Positions 1 through 13,427 of a DNA stretch of 64,000 nt are shown piece by piece; positions within the stretch are counted from its first letter, which is position 1; every line of letters begins with the position of its first letter. Origin of the DNA: Dreissena polymorpha (lineage: Eukaryota > Mollusca > Bivalvia > Myida > Dreissenidae); NCBI RefSeq assembly GCF_020536995.1, contig NC_068369.1, positions 24,122,040 to 24,186,039 on the forward strand, written 5' to 3'. The notes beneath the pieces are model-generated. The model searched no databases. It saw nothing but the letters and a program-made list of their open reading frames with translations, and was not told the origin of the DNA. A program made the position numbers and the translations under genes.

Positions 1-1403
1 ACTGCAAGATGAAGGCTATGTGGGCAATTACTATGATGGGCGAATATGGCATACGATCCGTTTTCGCATGACGATGGTCTTTAAAAAATATATTACGCAT
101 TGTAAATGGCACAGTTTAGCACTATGCTTTTCGATATTTTATTATGTTCAAAATAGCAAATATAGCAAACTGGGAAGCCTATAAAGGCGGTCAGGAACGA
201 TTTCCAGACGTGCTGACCGAGGACAGCAAACACTTGTGGTTAGATAATTAAACGATATGCCTCTTATCGTGACACTATTCTATTTCGGTAGTGTTTGTTT
301 TCTTATCTTGAAAGCAAAATAATGTTTATTGATAGTCAATTACGTCTTCCCTACACGATTTGGTGACCGAGGATGTTTTTTAACGCATAACATTTTGTGT
401 CTATGTGTCGTTTCAACATGTGGCCAAAGTTCAGGGAATTTCTTCGAATCAGCCAATGAAATATTCGAAAGTATTCACTCGGGTCTGTTGGTGTTATGTA
501 CAGGTCATTAAAGGTATTAGGCTGGGTAAAACAGCTACGCCGAAAAGCCCATAAGTGTTATAACCCGATGTTTAAGTCAGAGACTGGTTGACAACGTGTT
601 AATTGCTAGGGTAACAAGCAATGCATCAACAACAAAGTACGGGTCAACCGCGCTATCTTTATGACTACCTATTTCGTGAGTAAAAAGTATTGCTCGCAGA
701 TTTATTTTTGTATTTATTTTCATCAATTATCTTATTGTATATTTTGAATTTGTATATGATGTCAAAAAACAAAAACAAAAACATTTGTTAAGGGAATTTC
801 CATCATAAAATTTTATTTTTATCGTGATAGGTTTATGATATTCCAACAATGTTCATTTAATATAGTGGTTATTTCTTATTGTTATTGCTAATTTTATTTC
901 ATGTTTACTGGTTCTCATTATACCATCTTATTCATATCGTCTATGCTTTCAGAACGTCGAAAAAGGGACATGTTGTTATTTTGTCTAAGTTATCTCTATT
1001 AAATACATATGAGTGCACACGCATCTCGACATGTGCGTTAAAACACACACTTCATACATGTGAATGGGTTGTGTTTATTTCAATCTTGTGATTTAAAAGC
1101 GATAACCTTATTTGGAAAATAAGTTGCGTCTGAGAGTATGCAATAGCTAACAATTTCGGTGCCTTCAGCGGTATGATATATTAATGTGCTCCTTACCAAT
1201 GATTGTTGTACATATTCCATTGAAAAAATTTTTACAACGTATATCAAGAAACTGCATTTTCACAATATAACTTATTGGATGAACCGTACAAGTTGAAACC
1301 TATAAAGCAACTTAAACATAGTAATAAACACACAAAAAACAAGCGAAGAAAACGTATACTTAGAAGTTTAAAATGAATTGAATGTTCTACCCGGGTGACT
1401 GTA
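1..1403. other. Non-coding sequence, no gene recognised
   Basis: AT-rich sequence with only short random ORFs. I see no splice-bounded exon, conserved motif or structured repeat here apart from the start of the tRNA-like element at the right edge. Confidence 0.5.
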
Positions 1404-3374
1404 TTTAAAGGGATCTTTTCACGCTTTGGTAAATTGACAAAATTGAAAAAAGTTGTTTCAGATACGCAAATTTTCGTTTTAGTTATGATATTTGTGAGGA
1501 AACAGTAATACTGAACATTTACCATGGTCTAATATAGCCATTATATGCAACTTTTGACGATTTTAAAACCTAACAAGAGTTCCGCGGTCGGAGATGACCG
1601 CATTGAAGCCGGATTTTTTATTTAAATGACAGGAAAGTACCTTTCGTGTTTTTGTCAATGCAATACTTAAATTACTGAAATATTGTTCAAAGGTCAAAAT
1701 GAAATGTAGTGACCTTGACCTTCAAATGAATGACATTGAAATGAGCAGTGGTGATCTTCTAGTACTGGCCAACCTTTATGTCAAGTTTGAAGACTCTAGG
1801 TACAAGCATACCAAAGTTATAACATGGAATAAGAACTTTAACATTTTTACCTACCAAAGTTATAAGAACTTTAACATTTTTACATTCAAGGTCACAGTGA
1901 CCTTGACCTTAGAATGAATGACCTTGAAATGACCAGTGGTCATCTAAGTGTGCTTGCAAACCTTCATGTCAAGTTTGAAGACTCTATGTCCAAGCATACC
2001 AAAGTTATAACAATTTTAACATTTTAACATTTAAGGTCACAGTGACCTTGACCTTCAAATGAATGACATTGAAATGACCAGTGGTCATCTTCTAGTACTG
2101 GCCAATCTTTATTTCAAGTTTGAAGACTCTAGGTACAAGCATACCAAAGTTATAACATGAAATAAGAACTTTAACATTTTTACATTCAAGGTCACAGTGA
2201 CCTTGACCTTCAAATGAATGACCTTGAAATGTCCAGTGGTTACTTACTAGTTCTGGCCAACCTTCATGTCAAGTTTCAAGACTCTAGGTCCAAGCATACC
2301 AAAGTTTTAACAACTTTAACATTTTTACATTCAAGGTCACAGTGACCTTGACCTTCAAATGAATGACCTTGAACTGTCCAGTGGTTACTTACTAGTTCTG
2401 GCCAACCTTCATGTCAAGTTTCAAGACTCTAGGTCCAAGCATACCAAAGTTATAACAACTTTAACATTTTTATATTGAAGGTCACAGTGACCTTCACCTT
2501 CAAATGAATGACCTTGAAATGACCAGTGGTCATCTGTTAATTCTGGCCAACCTTCATGTCAAGTTTGAAGACTCTAGGTCCAAGCATACCAAAGTTATAC
2601 CATGAAATAAGAACTTTAACATTTTTACATTCAAGGTCACAGTGACCTTGACCTTCAAATGAATGACCTTGAAATGACCAGTGGTTACTAACTAGTTATG
2701 GCCAACCTTCATGTCAAGTTTCAAGACTCTAGGTCCAAGCATACCAAAGTTATAACAACTTTAACATTTTTTATATTGAAGGTCACAGTGACCTTGACCT
2801 TCAAATGAATGACCTTGAAATGACCAGTGGTCATCTGTTAATCCTGGCCAACCTTCATGTCAAGTTTGAAGACTCTAGGTCCAAGCATACCAAAGTTATA
2901 CCATGAAATAAGAACTTTAACATTTTCGAGCACGCCGCCCGCCCCCCCGCCCGCCCCCCCGCCCCCCGCCCGCCCGACAACATCAATCTATAAGCCGAGA
3001 TTTTTTCGAAAAAAATCCGGCTAAAAATTATAAAGCGTTGCAACGCGAAACGATTGAATAATTTGGAGAGTTCTGTTTTTGTCGTTAAATTTTGTGAAAC
3101 TACGATGATTGCTTATATGAGGTATAAAATACTTCACGTATAAGTACTCGGCGGAATAGCTCAGTTGGCTAAAGCGTTTTTACTTCAGGAATCTGGCAGG
3201 ACTTCAGGGGTCACTGGTTCGAAACCTGGTCCGGGCAATGTTCTTTTCCTTTTTTTAATTTTATTCTTGATTTTTTACTGGAGCTTTTACGATCCAATGT
3301 TTACATTTATCGATATAAAGCATTTAATGAATAAGTTAAAAAAAATGCCAAAATCTGTGAAAAGGCCCCTTTAA
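1404..3374 (+). mobile_element. TTAA-flanked tRNA-like element, copy A, split by an insertion
   Basis: The left part (1404..1575, starting ttaaagggatcttttcacg) and right part (about 3020..3374, ending gtgaaaaggccccttta) match the uninterrupted copy at 33193..33712 almost base for base. Between them lies about 1.45 kb of unrelated satellite DNA. The ends are imperfect inverted repeats, each abutting TTAA. The right part holds a tRNA-like body at about 3150..3237, with an A-box-like segment (tagctcagttggctaaagcg) and a B box (ggttcgaaacc). No protein is encoded. It is a non-autonomous element; the TTAA target suggests piggyBac-type mobilisation, which is inference. Confidence 0.75.
1576..3019. 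repeat. Satellite-bearing insertion: ~8 copies of a ~147-bp repeat
   Basis: The core (about 1690..2930) is a tandem array whose unit contains 'aaggtcacagtgaccttgac', 'gaccagtggtcatct' and 'caagcataccaaagttata'. The palindromic 'ggtcacagtgacc' recurs near 1890, 2035, 2190, 2335, 2480, 2632 and 2780, giving a period of 140-155 bp. The array ends in a C/G run (about 2931..2976) and the insertion ends in a short hairpin (gattttttcgaaaaaaatc). Its left edge carries 'agccggatttttt', complementary to the right edge 'aaaaaaatccggct'. A core repeat between short unique ends recalls the molluscan 'pearl'/Helentron-associated elements; that assignment is inference. Confidence 0.8.
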
Positions 3375-4237
3375 ATAGTTCTGGCTTAAGTCACAATGCT
3401 CTTATTACAGTCATTTTCACTTCCTTCACGTAGTTATAACAAACCAATACTTGTACAACCGTCGACTTTTCATAAATAGTTTCTAGTTTGTCTTTTTGGC
3501 TAGGGCGCACGTGCGTGCTTTTCGATAGAGGGTGTCAGTTCTTGTTTTAATTATGTTTTCAGCACATATGTCTGAAAAAGGAATACTGTTTTAATTATAA
3601 CAGTGACGGATTCACGTTTTGAACAATAAGCGTGTGTGAAGGTATTAATGTCAAGATGCTTTTTTAATTAGCGGATCTGAAATTGTACACAAGATCAATC
3701 TAAGCTTGTAACAATACAAAAATATAATAATTGACCTTCATGAAATCAAACATTTCGAATTTATTGCTAAGAAATTATGAAGTAATCTTAGCCGCATATG
3801 TCCTTCTCTCACACATAATTTATGTATTGACTTCCGTATTTGGTAGCGTTAAACTAGCCACGATCTTACTTACTCGCTTGTTAGCGAGGGCATCATGATG
3901 ACTGTGTCTTGATCACATACGTAAACACTTTTAGATTGATGACTTCCTTCCGATATCACCACCTAATTCAACAATGCGCTGTTAGATTAAGACATCATAG
4001 CGAGCAACATTAAGTGCAATGTAAGCACAACTAATACAACCTTCGAGTAAAACTAATTTTGAAATTATATTTTTACTTACTTTGAGTTGTGCATCCCGTA
4101 TGAATGCTACTTTTTTGTTAAAACATTAAATTTACTTGCTCGTGTGAATGTACTCTATTGTCAATCGTGTGGATTGAAAAGATTGGGATATGAAATATTG
4201 AACAAAAAGATACCAAACCGGTCAAGTGTCGAGAAAA
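3375..4237. other. Non-coding upstream region of ITR1
   Basis: No exon or recognised repeat. It would hold the promoter of the receptor gene starting at 4238, but I cannot identify a convincing core promoter element. Confidence 0.35.
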
Positions 4238-7200
4238 ATGAAGATGGAATTATTCAACCTTCTACCTATCCTATGTTTGCTTTTACACACGCTTTGCATG
4301 TCGCTGGTTGGCGGTACAAGTAAGTTTAAAGTTATTTAATATCACTTTATCAGTCAGTTATAGGCAACTAGAAATCATTTCCACATAATTAATGATGATT
4401 AATAAAATATAGGTATTTTGTGTTACAAATTGCCAGTGTATTTTTCTATTTCAAGCTATACTTATGTCATTTGAAGATTAACCCATTTATGCCTTGCGTC
4501 TAGAAAAAAGGCCTTGACAAGCGTAGACCCAGATGAGACGCCGCATCATGCGGCGTCTCATCTGGGTCTGTGCTGCTTGCTTGGAGGAATTTCTGTAAGA
4601 AATATTCTATATATAGAAATAAATGTACTAGACATCCCTAATTTTGGAAATAAATTGATCCAATTTAGAAGTATGGGAGAGTCCACTAGGCATAAATGGG
4701 TTAAAAGACAACATCAAACCAGTGGTAACATTTAAACCAGATATTTACGAACATTTTGAATGTTCCGAAAACATCTTATTAATTTTAGACAAATCAATAT
4801 TTATTTTTAATAGCGAAAATGCAGTCTGCTTTTCGTGTATAATTTTTACAGAAACGAAACGCTGAAAATGCAAAACTAACGACTGTGTAGATTGAGTAGC
4901 TCCAATGTGCATATTTTTGTATCGATGTCATTGCTTTCATCTTAATTTAAAAAACGAGACTTAATTCCATTGAAGATGATACTTTCATATTCACAATTGG
5001 AGGTAATATGGTGTTCAAACGAAAGTAACACGCAATTTAGGATTTATGTCTTGGCTGCGGTTTATTGCAGCTTGCGGTGCTCTTAACGGCGGTTTCGATG
5101 GCAATCGCTACCGTATCGATTTACAACCCAGTGATTTTCTACTACAAAACAAGGACGCTTTGGTGCGGTGGTTTATGGCTCCTGTAGCCCCAATCAGAGA
5201 CAAACAAATCAGAATCATAACAAACGACTTGTTTACCATAAGTGATAATGAAACAAGACTTTATGTATTGGTTCTGAATGCTTCTACATATGGAACATAT
5301 TTCGTGGACTGCTTTTTATCAAGTGGACCTGTATATAGCGGCTCTAACCGACATGATGTGAACAATATTGTTTTGGTCTCCACAACATTTGGTAATGACA
5401 ATTAATACGTAATTTATTTTACATTAATTATTATTTAAACATTGCTAAGCTTTTTAAAAAAAATGCTGACCTATAAGTGACAAAATGCATAAACAAAAAC
5501 ATTACTTTTGGTGTTTGTCTTGTGTACGACAGGGACGTTGAAACAAAGTATAGACTGCATAAGGTAGCTGGTGTTTCTTCATATACTTTATATTTCATTA
5601 ATAATATTTAAAATATATGCTATTATTATAGATAGATTTGTAGTAAGCAAGCTCATAATGAAAGTATATCTGTCATTACACTTAAGGTTAAATATTATAA
5701 AATGTGTACCATTCGACTTTGATTTAGCACCATCAACAGTTCCTTCGACAGACCAGACTAAACCTAGATCAGCGATGACCGGAACTACGATCATCGTGGT
5801 CAGCGTATGCGCACTGCTTATTGCTTTAATAATTGCAGCCACAATTCTGCTAATCATGCGAAAAAACATGAAACACAGAGGTAGGTTAATATCTGAACAC
5901 TATGTTTACTCCGAGTGTTGTGTAAGTGTATGGTGTCAACAAAGGAAACGAATTTTATTTGATGGCTTTATAAACACCACATTGAGACGATCAAAGGTAA
6001 ATGTGTGTTGTTGTCATATGAACACGACAATTATAATTCTGAAAGGCTTACCACTGGTTACGCTTTTGTAACATTTACGACATTTTTAAAGAAATTTCGA
6101 GGCTTATATAACTTTTTTTTTAATTTATTAAGCAATTTAACAGCAAATGTTATCTCTTGAATCATAGGGAAATAACTGTATTCACGAATGCTATAAAACA
6201 TATCGCCTTAAATTTCCAAAACGGATAGATATTTATCTTTCATTTTAAGGTGTGTATATTTGTTACCGAAATTAAACGTTTTCCTCTCACGAACGGTGTT
6301 ACGTGCATCCAATTTGAATAAAATGGTACGAAATTAAAACAAACCTTGTCAAGCCCCTATCGTCGTTATAATTTGCCAAATAAATGCTTCATTATTAAAG
6401 GAAAAACAAACAAATTAAACTCAACTGGGTGACGTTATGTTGCTCGGCATGAACTACTCATTCATGTATCTAATTTTAATCAAAAGCATGTTCTACTATG
6501 ATTAATATGGCTCCTATCTTTCTACCGAGAGATTGCGAGTGTGATTCTTACTTGGGTGGATTTTCAAGACAACGACATATTAATGAATTTGAAAAATGCT
6601 CTTGGTTTAATTTTCAATATCTTAAGAAGAGAACACTTTATTTCATGTGTTACGGTGGTTTATAAAGAAATATCGGTGAATTACAACTGACAATTTCACT
6701 GTTTTAAACAGTGAAAATTAACGATAATTTTCACTGTTTACTGTGAAATAACGTCATTTTTTATGAAATGACGTCATTATCCCAGCGAAACCCTTTAACA
6801 ATGTATATAAACGGTGAGAAAAAGCATAAAATAAAAAGAAAATATGTTGGATTCGGTAGAATATCGATTTTAATTCACTCGTGTTCATAAAAAATATATG
6901 TTTTCACTCGTGGGTGCGCCACTCGTGACAATATTATTTTATATGATCACTCGTGAATTAAAATCGATAATCTACCGAATCCAACAAATATCCTCTATTC
7001 AAAATATGAAACCATAAAAATTTGATGACATTTATTTTAACTCCAGATCTCTATTTTACTTCCAGCATCCAGACTTATCAACCAAGAAGACACATCAGCA
7101 CAGTAAGTAACAGAAAAATAATTTTCTCATTATTTATTTAAAGAACCAATATGTATTAAAATTCGATATTTTTCTTGTACCGTGTGTTGAAAGTATAATA

Positions 7201-10200
7201 TATATTTGGAATCCGCGTCAACGTATCAAATTAGATATTTTTCTTGTAAATAGTATTTAAAGTATAACATATATTTGGAAACTCCAATACAGTTTATAGA
7301 ATCAATCACAGTATTTATTGGAAGCTAGTATCTGTTGTTCGGTGAGTCATTTATTGGGCAAAGCACAGCGGCGGTAAACATAAACTAATTTATTTACATC
7401 TACAAATATGTTCTTACGCTATTTGATGCGTTCAACATTCCTTTATGAAAAAAACTAACTATTTTGTTTAATATCACGTATTGTTCTCCTTATTGACTAT
7501 TTTGTTTTCTGAAACTGATGGTTTTGCCTTTTGGAAATCAGTTGCTATACTTGAAATACCGGCATTTAATATGCGTTTCTGGCATTTAAAATTAGTAAAG
7601 CGACCCATATTATGACTGAATTAACGAAAACATGCACACAAAATATTAGTTGTTTATAAACCGACTCCATTTGGCGTTCTCAAAAATGACATCAAGGTCG
7701 TCAAAATTGCTTACTGAAAACCTGTTTGTTTCTTTGATATGTTTAAGGCAATTCATTTATCTATCAATATCTGAAACAGGAAAAATAAATATTGGTGTTA
7801 TTCATAATGAATTATCATCTGACTCAATCGTCATAGTCACTACATATATGTCATTTGTGAATAAATTAAGATTCAATATTTTATTTAAATTATTAAGCTT
7901 ATTTAACATTATTAAAACGCCTTTGTTTTTTTTAAGATTACTTTAGTGGATTATAAGATTGTTTGTTGGTTTCGGTATAGTATGTGTTTTAAGTTACGAA
8001 TGACAACATGCATACGTTATTTCACAAGTGAATTAAACCGATAGTCAACCGACACCAACATTTCTTTTAATAACAAGCTTTTCCATCTTGTTTAATCTTT
8101 ATTGAACGTTCTAGAACTTGATCATTTCGCAGGAAAAATAACTTACATGTACTTACGCCAAATTACTAAATGTTACAGTGAACTATTGATAATTTTTATT
8201 GTTTGTTTTTTCTATGATGAAAACAAAAAGCCAGTTTTAAATCACTCAAATGTCATGGTATCCCTATGTAAAGCATGCACAAAACTGATATGTATCCATA
8301 ATAATGCTTAGAATAAAAGTGTACATTATAGAGCAGGAATACAGTTTTTGTATGCACATTTGCGAAAGTATACTGTACACTAACTTTAACCTAATTATTT
8401 ACTTATAAACAAACATACAAGCTATAGGTTTTTGTTTTCAGCCAACAACGAAGTGACGATGCGGGTAAGAAACATTGATTTATTTAATAAAGTATGTGAT
8501 GTGGTTCTTGTTACTTGCCAGTGTAAATGTGCTTATATTTTATAAATAGCTAGGTCACAGACAACAAAACAGAAGTCCCATACCGTATTAATAATGCGGA
8601 GTAAGAGCAGAATTTTCCTTAGTTTTATAAATCTACTAAAGAGCTTGTTGAGGTATTGCAGGATCTATTTCAGTTATTTCGGAAACCATAGCAGCCATAA
8701 TTGTGTTTCTGACAACAGCACTGAAATAAAATATTGGTTTTCAAATTCATATTATGTAATTTCAAAGCTTATCATATACTGAATAAACAGCATCTGGGTT
8801 GTTAGTTTGATATCACATTTTAACAAACATTTCAAACAAACGAATAACCACTGCATAATGTGCTTGCAATTGTTTTTCATTCAGCATCTGTTTACGATGA
8901 AATTGACATGGACAAACACAGCAAAAGAAGTAAGAAACCTCAACAATCAGTTCCTATCACTGTACCTAGCAAACGACCAGGTCAGGTGCCCGTGCCACCA
9001 TGTCGAGGTGATCTATCGATTGCTACAGCACAACGAATTGAAGACGATTACGCAATCATTGACTCATATGCAGATTCAGAAACGGGAAAACCTCGTAAAA
9101 GCTGTTCAGGTGCCAATTCAGTGCTAGTCGACACGTGTGTTGACTATTCAACTGTTGTTAAAAGCAATAAAACATCTGAAAACGTGAATGTCATAGAGTA
9201 CGCACAGGTTAAGAAAGCTCTAACATCTCCTAGCAATGGGATAAAAGGTGGAGACAGTCTAGAATTTACAGTTACGTTTCCAGGCATAGATTGTAACACA
9301 ATAAACACGTGTTTGCCAGCGGTTGATATGGAATATCGAACAACCGGGCCAACTTATTCTAACCTTTCCGCGACCTCCAAACTTCAAAGATCTCAAAAGA
9401 GAAAGGTAACCGCCAACACCAAAAATGTATATATGTATTATATTCGCTTAATAATGGACCCCCCCCCCCCCCCGAGGCTAGCGTAAACCGCTTTGTACCT
9501 TTCCTTTGGTCGATCTGGGGTCGGAAAGTCTGTTCGGAGATTTACCATCCTCGCTCGATATTTAGAGAACGATTTGACCCTGCAAACTGAAACGTTTGTA
9601 CTTGAGATAACAACAAGTAACCTTTGATTTTAGGTCAAATGACAAGCTCACAGGGTCTTGTAGAGTGAAATGTTACAAAAGTACTTTTTATACGTTTAAT
9701 ACCAATAAAAAAAATACCTTTATAATGCTTTAAAACGATTGTTGTGATATAACCCAATCTGGACTTTCGACGCCCATTTCTATAAGAATGATCCATGTAA
9801 TGGGACTGGCATCATACTCGCATACAGGGTAGTTACAAAAACTATCCAAATCCGTTTATTGAGCCATGGTGTTAGGGATTGACTATATCAACAAGTCATG
9901 CAATTGTTGGGGCAGGGAGAATGCAAATATGTTTTACAAATTGTTCATGTTTTTAATGGGTTGCATTGTTTTTAAAACCAAAGTTATTGCAACAATTACG
10001 CATATTTATTAAAAGATGGAGAAAAAACAAGTAAACACACACCATAATGAGGACAAGTTTGTATTAATAATAATGTTTACTCCTTATCAGTGTTCAGTTC
10101 ATTTATTTATAGTATCATTATTGACATTATTCTTCTTAATGTTGAATATGAAGTAATAAAGCAAGTTTTTAATATCATTGAATAATGATAATACTATAAC

Positions 10201-10532
10201 TATTAACAAGCATACTGACTTGGTGCGATTCCAGTGTGTTCAACATGGAAACTCCTTCCATCATAGTAGTCAAGTTTATTACTTATAAAGTAAATCCCCT
10301 TTACTATATTATGCAACAGAGCCGAGTGAAGAGTCGGGAGCTACAAATGCATTACGCAGCGCTTGACCACAGTTTTTCCGAAAGCCCTACAGGTGTTCAA
10401 TCAGGCAGTTCGTCAACTGGAACCGTCGAAGACAATCAGAAATGTCAATACGCATCCATTGACTTTGAGCGACAAGCATTTGTTGCTCCGATAAGAAAGG
10501 CACCGTCCTCTTGGTTCAGACGAAAGAGGTAG
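4238..10532 (+). CDS. ITR1: Ig-domain receptor with multi-ITIM cytoplasmic tail
   Basis: Seven-exon model: 4238..4319, 5071..5391, 5728..5880, 7066..7102, 8442..8464, 8885..9405, 10320..10532. All introns are GT-AG and phases agree (1,1,1,2,1,0), giving 449 residues. Residues 1-26 are a signal peptide (LLPILCLLLHTLCMSLVGG). Residues 28-135 form a V-type Ig-like domain with C29, W61 and C108 in 'TYGTYFVDC'. A short Thr/Ser/Pro stalk and a membrane span (about 154-178) follow. The tail has SVYDEI (Y209), DYAII (Y261), VDYSTV (Y293), IEYAQV (Y311), MHYAAL (Y391) and CQYASI (Y423); several fit the ITIM consensus (S/I/V/L)xYxx(I/V/L). In known ITIM receptors such motifs, once phosphorylated, recruit SH2 phosphatases; the inhibitory role here is inferred. 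Ligand unknown. A possible polyadenylation signal AATAAA lies at 10724. Confidence 0.82.
4478..4704. mobile_element. MITE flanked by TTAA, 'cccatttatgcc' termini
   Basis: It starts cccatttatgccttgcgtct and ends ctaggcataaatggg, with TTAA on both sides. An internal palindrome 'gatgagacgccgcatcatgc' / 'gcggcgtctcatc' could form a hairpin. It sits in the first intron of ITR1. A second copy in opposite orientation lies at 46950..47170. No coding capacity. TTAA duplications are typical of piggyBac-type transposition, so a piggyBac MITE is likely. Confidence 0.7.
6645..7005. mobile_element. Palindrome-rich MITE-like repeat, copy 1
   Basis: It contains the palindrome 'cactgttttaaacagtg' and the inverted pair 'gttggattcggtagaatatc' / 'gatAatctaccgaatccaac' bracketing 'ttaattcactcgtg' motifs. 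A second copy in the same orientation lies at 57709..58053 and ends in the same 'aatccaacaaatatcctcta'. It sits in the ITR1 intron before the 37-nt exon. Confidence 0.65.
7955..8066. repeat. Short inverted-repeat element related to the 6645 family
   Basis: Termini 'gttggtttcggtatagt' and 'atagtcaaccgacaccaaca' are near-complementary and enclose 'aagtgaattaaaccgata', echoing the 'actcgtgaattaaaatcgat' core of the 6645 element. Probably a short or diverged relative. Confidence 0.4.
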
Positions 10533-13084
10533 CCATACTTCCCGGATGTTTGTGTTAAAGAAGTAACCGATTCTTCTTAACAATAATTGCAAACATGTAT
10601 TGGCTTGTTTTGTTTTGTGTTGACAATATACTTCAACTTATATGCTTGACTTAAGAGAAATAGACAAAACGTGTTGAATCTGTTTATTATATAATGATCG
10701 TGTTAAAGCGAACGCTTATCGAAAATAAAGGTGAGCGTTACGGTTATTTTTTATTCAATATACTTTGACATGATGTCAATATGTCAATTTGGCATATATG
10801 ATATACTTCATGTTCAAATTAAATAATAATGATATACCAAATGCATATACACATCATATTATTTTATTCATGTGTCACGAGTGTCATTCATGTGTATGTG
10901 TATGTTATGTACTTGTGTGTTTTGTCGATTTCATTCTTTTCATCTCGTACTGTTTAACAATTGGTCACTTGCAATACATATTGTTCACATGCGATCGAAA
11001 AAGTGTATCTCCTGTCGGTGCAGCTAGAGTTTCAGTTGTTATAATACCACATGTTAGTTCACTCTATACTCTATTTACTCTATGACATATAAACTACTCT
11101 TTTACAATACATATGGCAAGCAACCAAGTTTCTTTATTGTGTTTATATAATATCTTGTTTTAAGCCTGTCATTATAATTATATCCAATAGTCGGACACAA
11201 GAAGAAGCACTAGTAAACGAGTTCCACAAATCGTAATAAGAAATTATTACAGTATTTATAACAACACAATGACGTTTTAAATAAGACTAACAGATACTTT
11301 ACATTGTTAAAATTTACGACCAACAGTATCATTAATTCTCTAGTCAATACTATATATTTATCTATTTCTTTGAGTTCTGAAATTGTAATTTGAGTTATGT
11401 ACACTTGCACTCGACTTAAAAGCAATGGTGCATTTTCAATGGCCTTAAGTGTAAACCATGGAAAAGAGATTTCATCAGGTATGGAAGTTTATTTTGAGCT
11501 TCGATTAAAAAGGAAGATTGGTTTTATGTGTAATGGTCTCTTTCAAGTGTAATAGCTTTATACAAACTAATTGATCTCTATAAGTTTAGGTAGGCTTTAA
11601 TTTAAAAAAAGTCATCTGGGAAGTGCAGAACAGAGCTGAACAGCAGTGGAAATAGTTGCTGTGTCAAAAAAAGCGCACGTATTGTTAAAAAATGCTCGTC
11701 AGAAGACAAGAAAAAGTCACTAACCGACTTACTTAACCGCATTCTGTTTTTATTAGGCAGTAATTCAGTCAGTCACTTCATGCATGTAAGTTGTTTGCTT
11801 GCGGGGATGAGTGCAATTCAGGAAAGAGTGGCAAGCGATGGGGGAAACCTTGCATCAATCCCGCCCTGACGGACACAACACAGAGCGCATTTATATGTTG
11901 CAAAGACATGTGACAGATTTTATTCTCTTATGAAAGTTTTGTTAAGTAAATAATGAAGGTTTTTTATTGCAATGAGGATCGTGCTAATGCCACAGCGGAG
12001 CGGTTGCGTCGATTATACGGCGTAAAAGAGATGACTGATAATGTTTCTAACGTGATTTTCACCGGGGTAAGCGATATTAAAATACAGCGCGACGAGCTGC
12101 AAGAGAAGATAACTTTGCGCCGAGCTATAAGCGATGATTACTTGCCGCAGAGTTGCACTCGATGAGGAAAAGCCTTATATTTACAAACATTGCAGAATGT
12201 ACATTGGACACTTGCATGCAAACAACAGATGATTAAATAATATTTCTTGCTCTGCAATATATCTGTTTGATTCATGGACTAATTCTTTTCGTAATACTTT
12301 AATTAATTAAATCTTTAAATAATCACACAACACACAACTTATAAAGAAAATGTAAGATTGCAAATGTAGACGAAATAGTGGTGCGAATGTAAAAACCATA
12401 TAAAACATGACATCAACATATTTAAATATATATATTACTTGTATCAGGATAAAATTAAATCACTTGCTGTTTACAGTTTACCTTTGTGCAAGGCATGTAT
12501 TTTAGAATGAAATCTTCAATCATGTATTGTGTTAGCACTTAGTTGCTCGATACTTGTAAACATAATATTTCTGTATATAACTCGTTGGAATGGTCAGTTG
12601 TTATTTACATTACGGTGGGTAATACATACCATTTAATCCCATATGATTATGTAAATAATTCATTTGATTTAAACTGACATATACAAACAAATGATGTTTT
12701 ATTCTAGCATTTACATAAAGCGGTTGTTTTTCACAAAAACAGACCAATTAACATTTTAGATTTGAAGAGTAATCATCGAAATATATTTGCCACAGAACAA
12801 TGGCCATTTAACATTTACCATTATAAAGTTAAAAGCAAGGGACAAGTGAAACGTTAATTTTTATACACGTTTAAAAACGCTGTAGGTCAAAACAACTATT
12901 TGGTAAACAACCGTGAGAAAAGTGTTGACTTATCATTATTACTCGGATCACATTTCGAAGGTAGGTGAGAAATCTGATAACCGTATCATATGAATCCGGA
13001 CCACCCTTTTTGTCAGCCTGACCAATTGCAATGACTTATATGTTCGATGTATTGCATATTATGTTTTCAATCATTACCATCAAG
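10533..13084. other. Intergenic region after ITR1
   Basis: Apart from the short ORF near 11953 I see no coding exon. The ITR1 3' UTR probably occupies the first ~200 bp, with AATAAA at 10724. The rest is AT-rich unique-looking sequence. Confidence 0.35.
11953..12165 (+). CDS. Unassigned 70-codon ORF
   Basis: A 70-residue reading frame (MKVFYCNEDRANATAERLRR...) of mixed, hydrophilic and amphipathic composition, unlike the low-complexity shadow ORFs nearby. It has no signal peptide, membrane span or motif I recognise. It could be a small gene, an isolated exon, or a remnant of a mobile element. A possible acceptor precedes it ('tttttattgcaatgag'). No partner exon was found. Confidence 0.25.
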   Translation: MKVFYCNEDRANATAERLRRLYGVKEMTDNVSNVIFTGVSDIKIQRDELQEKITLRRAISDDYLPQSCTR

Positions 13085-13427
13085 GACTTTGTTTACAGAT
13101 ATTTCATTTGCCAGTCATGATCAATTTACCTATGAAGGTTCATGATCCTAGGCAAAAGCATTCTTGAGTCATCACCCGGAAACCATTTTACTATTTCTAG
13201 TCACTGTGACCTTGACCTTTGACTTAGTGACCTGAAAATCAATAGGGGTCATCTGCCAGTCATGATCAATGTACCTATGAAGTTTCATGATCCTAGGCCT
13301 AAGCGTTCTTGAATTATCATCCGCAAACCATCTGGTGGACGGACTGACGGACCGACTGACCGACCGACCGACATGTGCAAAACAATATACCCCCTCTTCT
13401 TCGAAGGGGGGCATAATAATACGATAC
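13085..13427. repeat. Bivalve-type interspersed repeat ending in an 'accgaccgac' run
   Basis: Two internal sub-repeats ('gccagtcatgatcaat[tg]tacctatgaag' near 13111 and 13256) flank 'cactgtgaccttgacctttgac', followed by 'ctgacggaccgactgaccga' and 'cttcgaaggggggcataata'. This arrangement is common in bivalve genomes. The reading frames crossing it are shadows. Confidence 0.6.
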
